In this document: one piece after another, positions 62,727-64,000 of the stretch
How the letters are laid out: each line of letters begins with the position of its first letter
Position numbering within the stretch: the first letter of the stretch is position 1
Origin: Methylobacterium sp. E-065
GTDB taxonomy: Bacteria > Pseudomonadota > Alphaproteobacteria > Rhizobiales > Beijerinckiaceae
Direction: 5' to 3'
DNA length: 64,000 bases
Assembly: GCF_022829605.1 (NCBI RefSeq)
Contig: NZ_JAKSYD010000106.1
Span: 1-64,000 of the forward strand
Notes under the pieces: generated by a model
What the model was told of the DNA's origin: nothing
The model's database searches: none
Seen by the model: only the letters and a program-made list of their open reading frames with translations
Translations under genes and position numbers: made by a program

Positions 62727-64000
62727 AGCTCTGCGTCTCCTTGGCACCCCCTGGGTGCGTGACGGCGCCGTAGAGCGCCGGGCCGACGCCCTGCGCGTAT
62801 TTCCAGAGATAGCCGGAGGTCGCGGTGTTGCCCCGGGGCGTCCAAACCTTGCGCCGTTCGGCCAACTCCTCGTCCGACAGGGCGACGTCGAGCGTGCCCT
62901 GGATCGCGTCGAGGGTGATGATGTCGCCGTCCCGGATCAGCCCGATCGGGCCACCCACGGCGGCTTCCGGCCCGACATGGCCGACGCAGAAACCGCGGGT
63001 CGCGCCCGAGAAACGACCGTCCGTGATCAGCGCGACCTTGTCGCCCATGCCCTGGCCGTAGAGGGCCGCGGTGGTTGACAGCATCTCGCGCATGCCGGGG
63101 CCACCACGCGGGCCCTCGTAGCGGATGACCAGAACCTCGCCTTCCTTGTAGGTGCGGGACTGGACGGCCTCGAAGCAGGCCTCCTCGCCGTCGAACACCC
63201 GGGCCGGACCGGTGAAAACCTGCTTCTCGGCCGCCATGCCGGCGACCTTCACGATTGCGCCCTCGGGAGCGAGGTTGCCCTTAAGGCCGACGACGCCGCC
63301 GGTGGGGGTGATCGGACGGTTGGCCGGATAGACCACGTCCTGATCCGGGTTCCAGGTCACCCGGTCCATGTTCTCCGCAATGGTGCGGCCGGTCACCGTG
63401 AGGCAGTCGCCGTGCATGAAGCCGTGATCGAGCAGCGTCTTCATCAGGAGCGGAATGCCGCCGACCTCGAACATGTCCTTGGCGACGTAGCGCCCGCCCG
63501 GCTTCAGATCCGCGATGTACGGCGTGCGCCGGAAAATTTCCGCCACGTCGAACAGCGTGAACTCGATGCCGCATTCGTGCGCGATTGCCGGCAGATGCAG
63601 GGCCGCATTGGTCGAACCGCCGGAGGCGGCGACCACGGTGGCGGCGTTCTCCAGGGCCTTGCGGGTGACGATGTCGCGGGGGCGGATCTGCTTGGCGAGC
63701 AACTCCATCACCTTCTCGCCGGCCGTGGCGCAGAACTTGTCGCGGATCTCGTAGGGCGCCGGCGCGCCGGCCGAGTAGGGCAGCGCGAGGCCGATCGCCT
63801 CGGAAACGGTCGCCATGGTGTTGGCGGTGAACTGCGCGCCGCAGGCGCCGGCCGAGGGGCAGGCGACCTGCTCCAACTCGTCGAGATCCTCCAGGCTCAT
63901 GTCGCCGACCGCGACCTTACCGACCGCCTCGAACAGGTCTTGGACGGTGACGGGCTTACCGCGGAACGAGCCGGGCAGGATCGAGCCGCCATAGATGAAG
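62713..64000 (-). CDS. ilvD: Dihydroxy-acid dehydratase, 5' end beyond the window
   Basis: 429 C-terminal codons are visible; the frame is open to the right edge and begins inside FIYGGSILPGSF. Cluster and active-site regions include QVACPSAGACGAQFTANTMA (Fe-S cysteine), VVAASGGSTNAALHLPAIAH, DKVALITDGRFSGATRGFCV and GHVGPEAAVGGPIGLIRDGD. IlvD dehydrates dihydroxy acids in branched-chain amino-acid synthesis. It overlaps the start of the exoR-like gene, so the two are likely cotranscribed. Confidence 0.96.
   Translation of the reverse strand, partial: FIYGGSILPGSFRGKPVTVQDLFEAVGKVAVGDMSLEDLDELEQVACPSAGACGAQFTANTMATVSEAIGLALPYSAGAPAPYEIRDKFCATAGEKVMELLAKQIRPRDIVTRKALENAATVVAASGGSTNAALHLPAIAHECGIEFTLFDVAEIFRRTPYIADLKPGGRYVAKDMFEVGGIPLLMKTLLDHGFMHGDCLTVTGRTIAENMDRVTWNPDQDVVYPANRPITPTGGVVGLKGNLAPEGAIVKVAGMAAEKQVFTGPARVFDGEEACFEAVQSRTYKEGEVLVIRYEGPRGGPGMREMLSTTAALYGQGMGDKVALITDGRFSGATRGFCVGHVGPEAAVGGPIGLIRDGDIITLDAIQGTLDVALSDEELAERRKVWTPRGNTATSGYLWKYAQGVGPALYGAVTHPGGAKETQSYADV

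Overview
The window is a GC-rich bacterial chromosome segment, with densely packed genes, many ATGA/GTGA/TTGA start-stop overlaps and frequent GTG/TTG starts. Gene content points to an alphaproteobacterium of the Hyphomicrobiales, most likely Methylobacterium-like: a fused UreAB urease, ExoR-like Sel1 protein, a hom-glpX pair, a NarK carrier and many GntR/ABC/TRAP catabolic modules. The genus is inference; no rRNA or marker gene is present.

Layout. 0-2.3 kb: the first codons of an IS630-like transposase at the left edge, then a leftward operon (GNAT acetyltransferase, isochorismatase-fold protein, small ORF) divergent from a LysR gene. 3.4-7.7 kb: urease operon ureAB-ureC-(49-aa DUF29-like ORF)-ureE-ureF-ureG, lacking ureD. 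7.7-11.8 kb: leftward Crp/Fnr regulator plus Pot-type ABC transporter (ATPase and two permeases, no binding protein). 12-18.5 kb: a stand-alone LpxC-like deacetylase, an HD-GYP protein, an ABC-F ATPase, and 2,2-dialkylglycine decarboxylase with its divergent LysR regulator. 18.5-20.5 kb: a low-information region with an unrecognised 242-aa gene and a decayed MFS transporter.

20.5-27 kb: WcbI-like protein, alpha/beta hydrolase, GlcG/HbpS-like protein and an oligopeptide-type ABC transporter (binding protein and two permeases, no ATPases). 27-37 kb: D-2-hydroxyacid dehydrogenase, frameshifted dihydroxyacetone kinase, a complete leftward sugar/polyol ABC transporter, and a divergent FAH-family/FAD-oxidase pair that together look like a sugar-acid catabolic locus. 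37.1-38.2 kb: YggU-like protein and a VapBC toxin-antitoxin pair.

38.2-49.6 kb is the richest catabolic region: a BKACE enzyme and a 3-hydroxyacid dehydrogenase, divergent from GntR-SDR, followed by a 983-residue FAD/Fe-S oxidoreductase, two more GntR regulators and a TRAP transporter. The logic suggests uptake and oxidation of hydroxy acids, with a beta-keto acid cleaved by acetyl-CoA. 50-55.4 kb: YbaK, a crotonase-fold protein lacking the usual hydratase glutamates, a CaiB-type CoA-transferase, an MFS carrier and NarK. 55.9-64 kb: housekeeping genes (L,D-transpeptidase, glpX, hom, a ceramidase-like hydrolase, exonuclease III, GST, exoR-like, ilvD truncated by the right edge).

No rRNA, tRNA, CRISPR array or prophage was recognised. 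The best candidates for something little described are the BKACE/3-hydroxyacid dehydrogenase module with its palindromic operator, the DUF29-like ORF embedded in the urease operon, and the catalytically unusual crotonase/CaiB/MFS operon.
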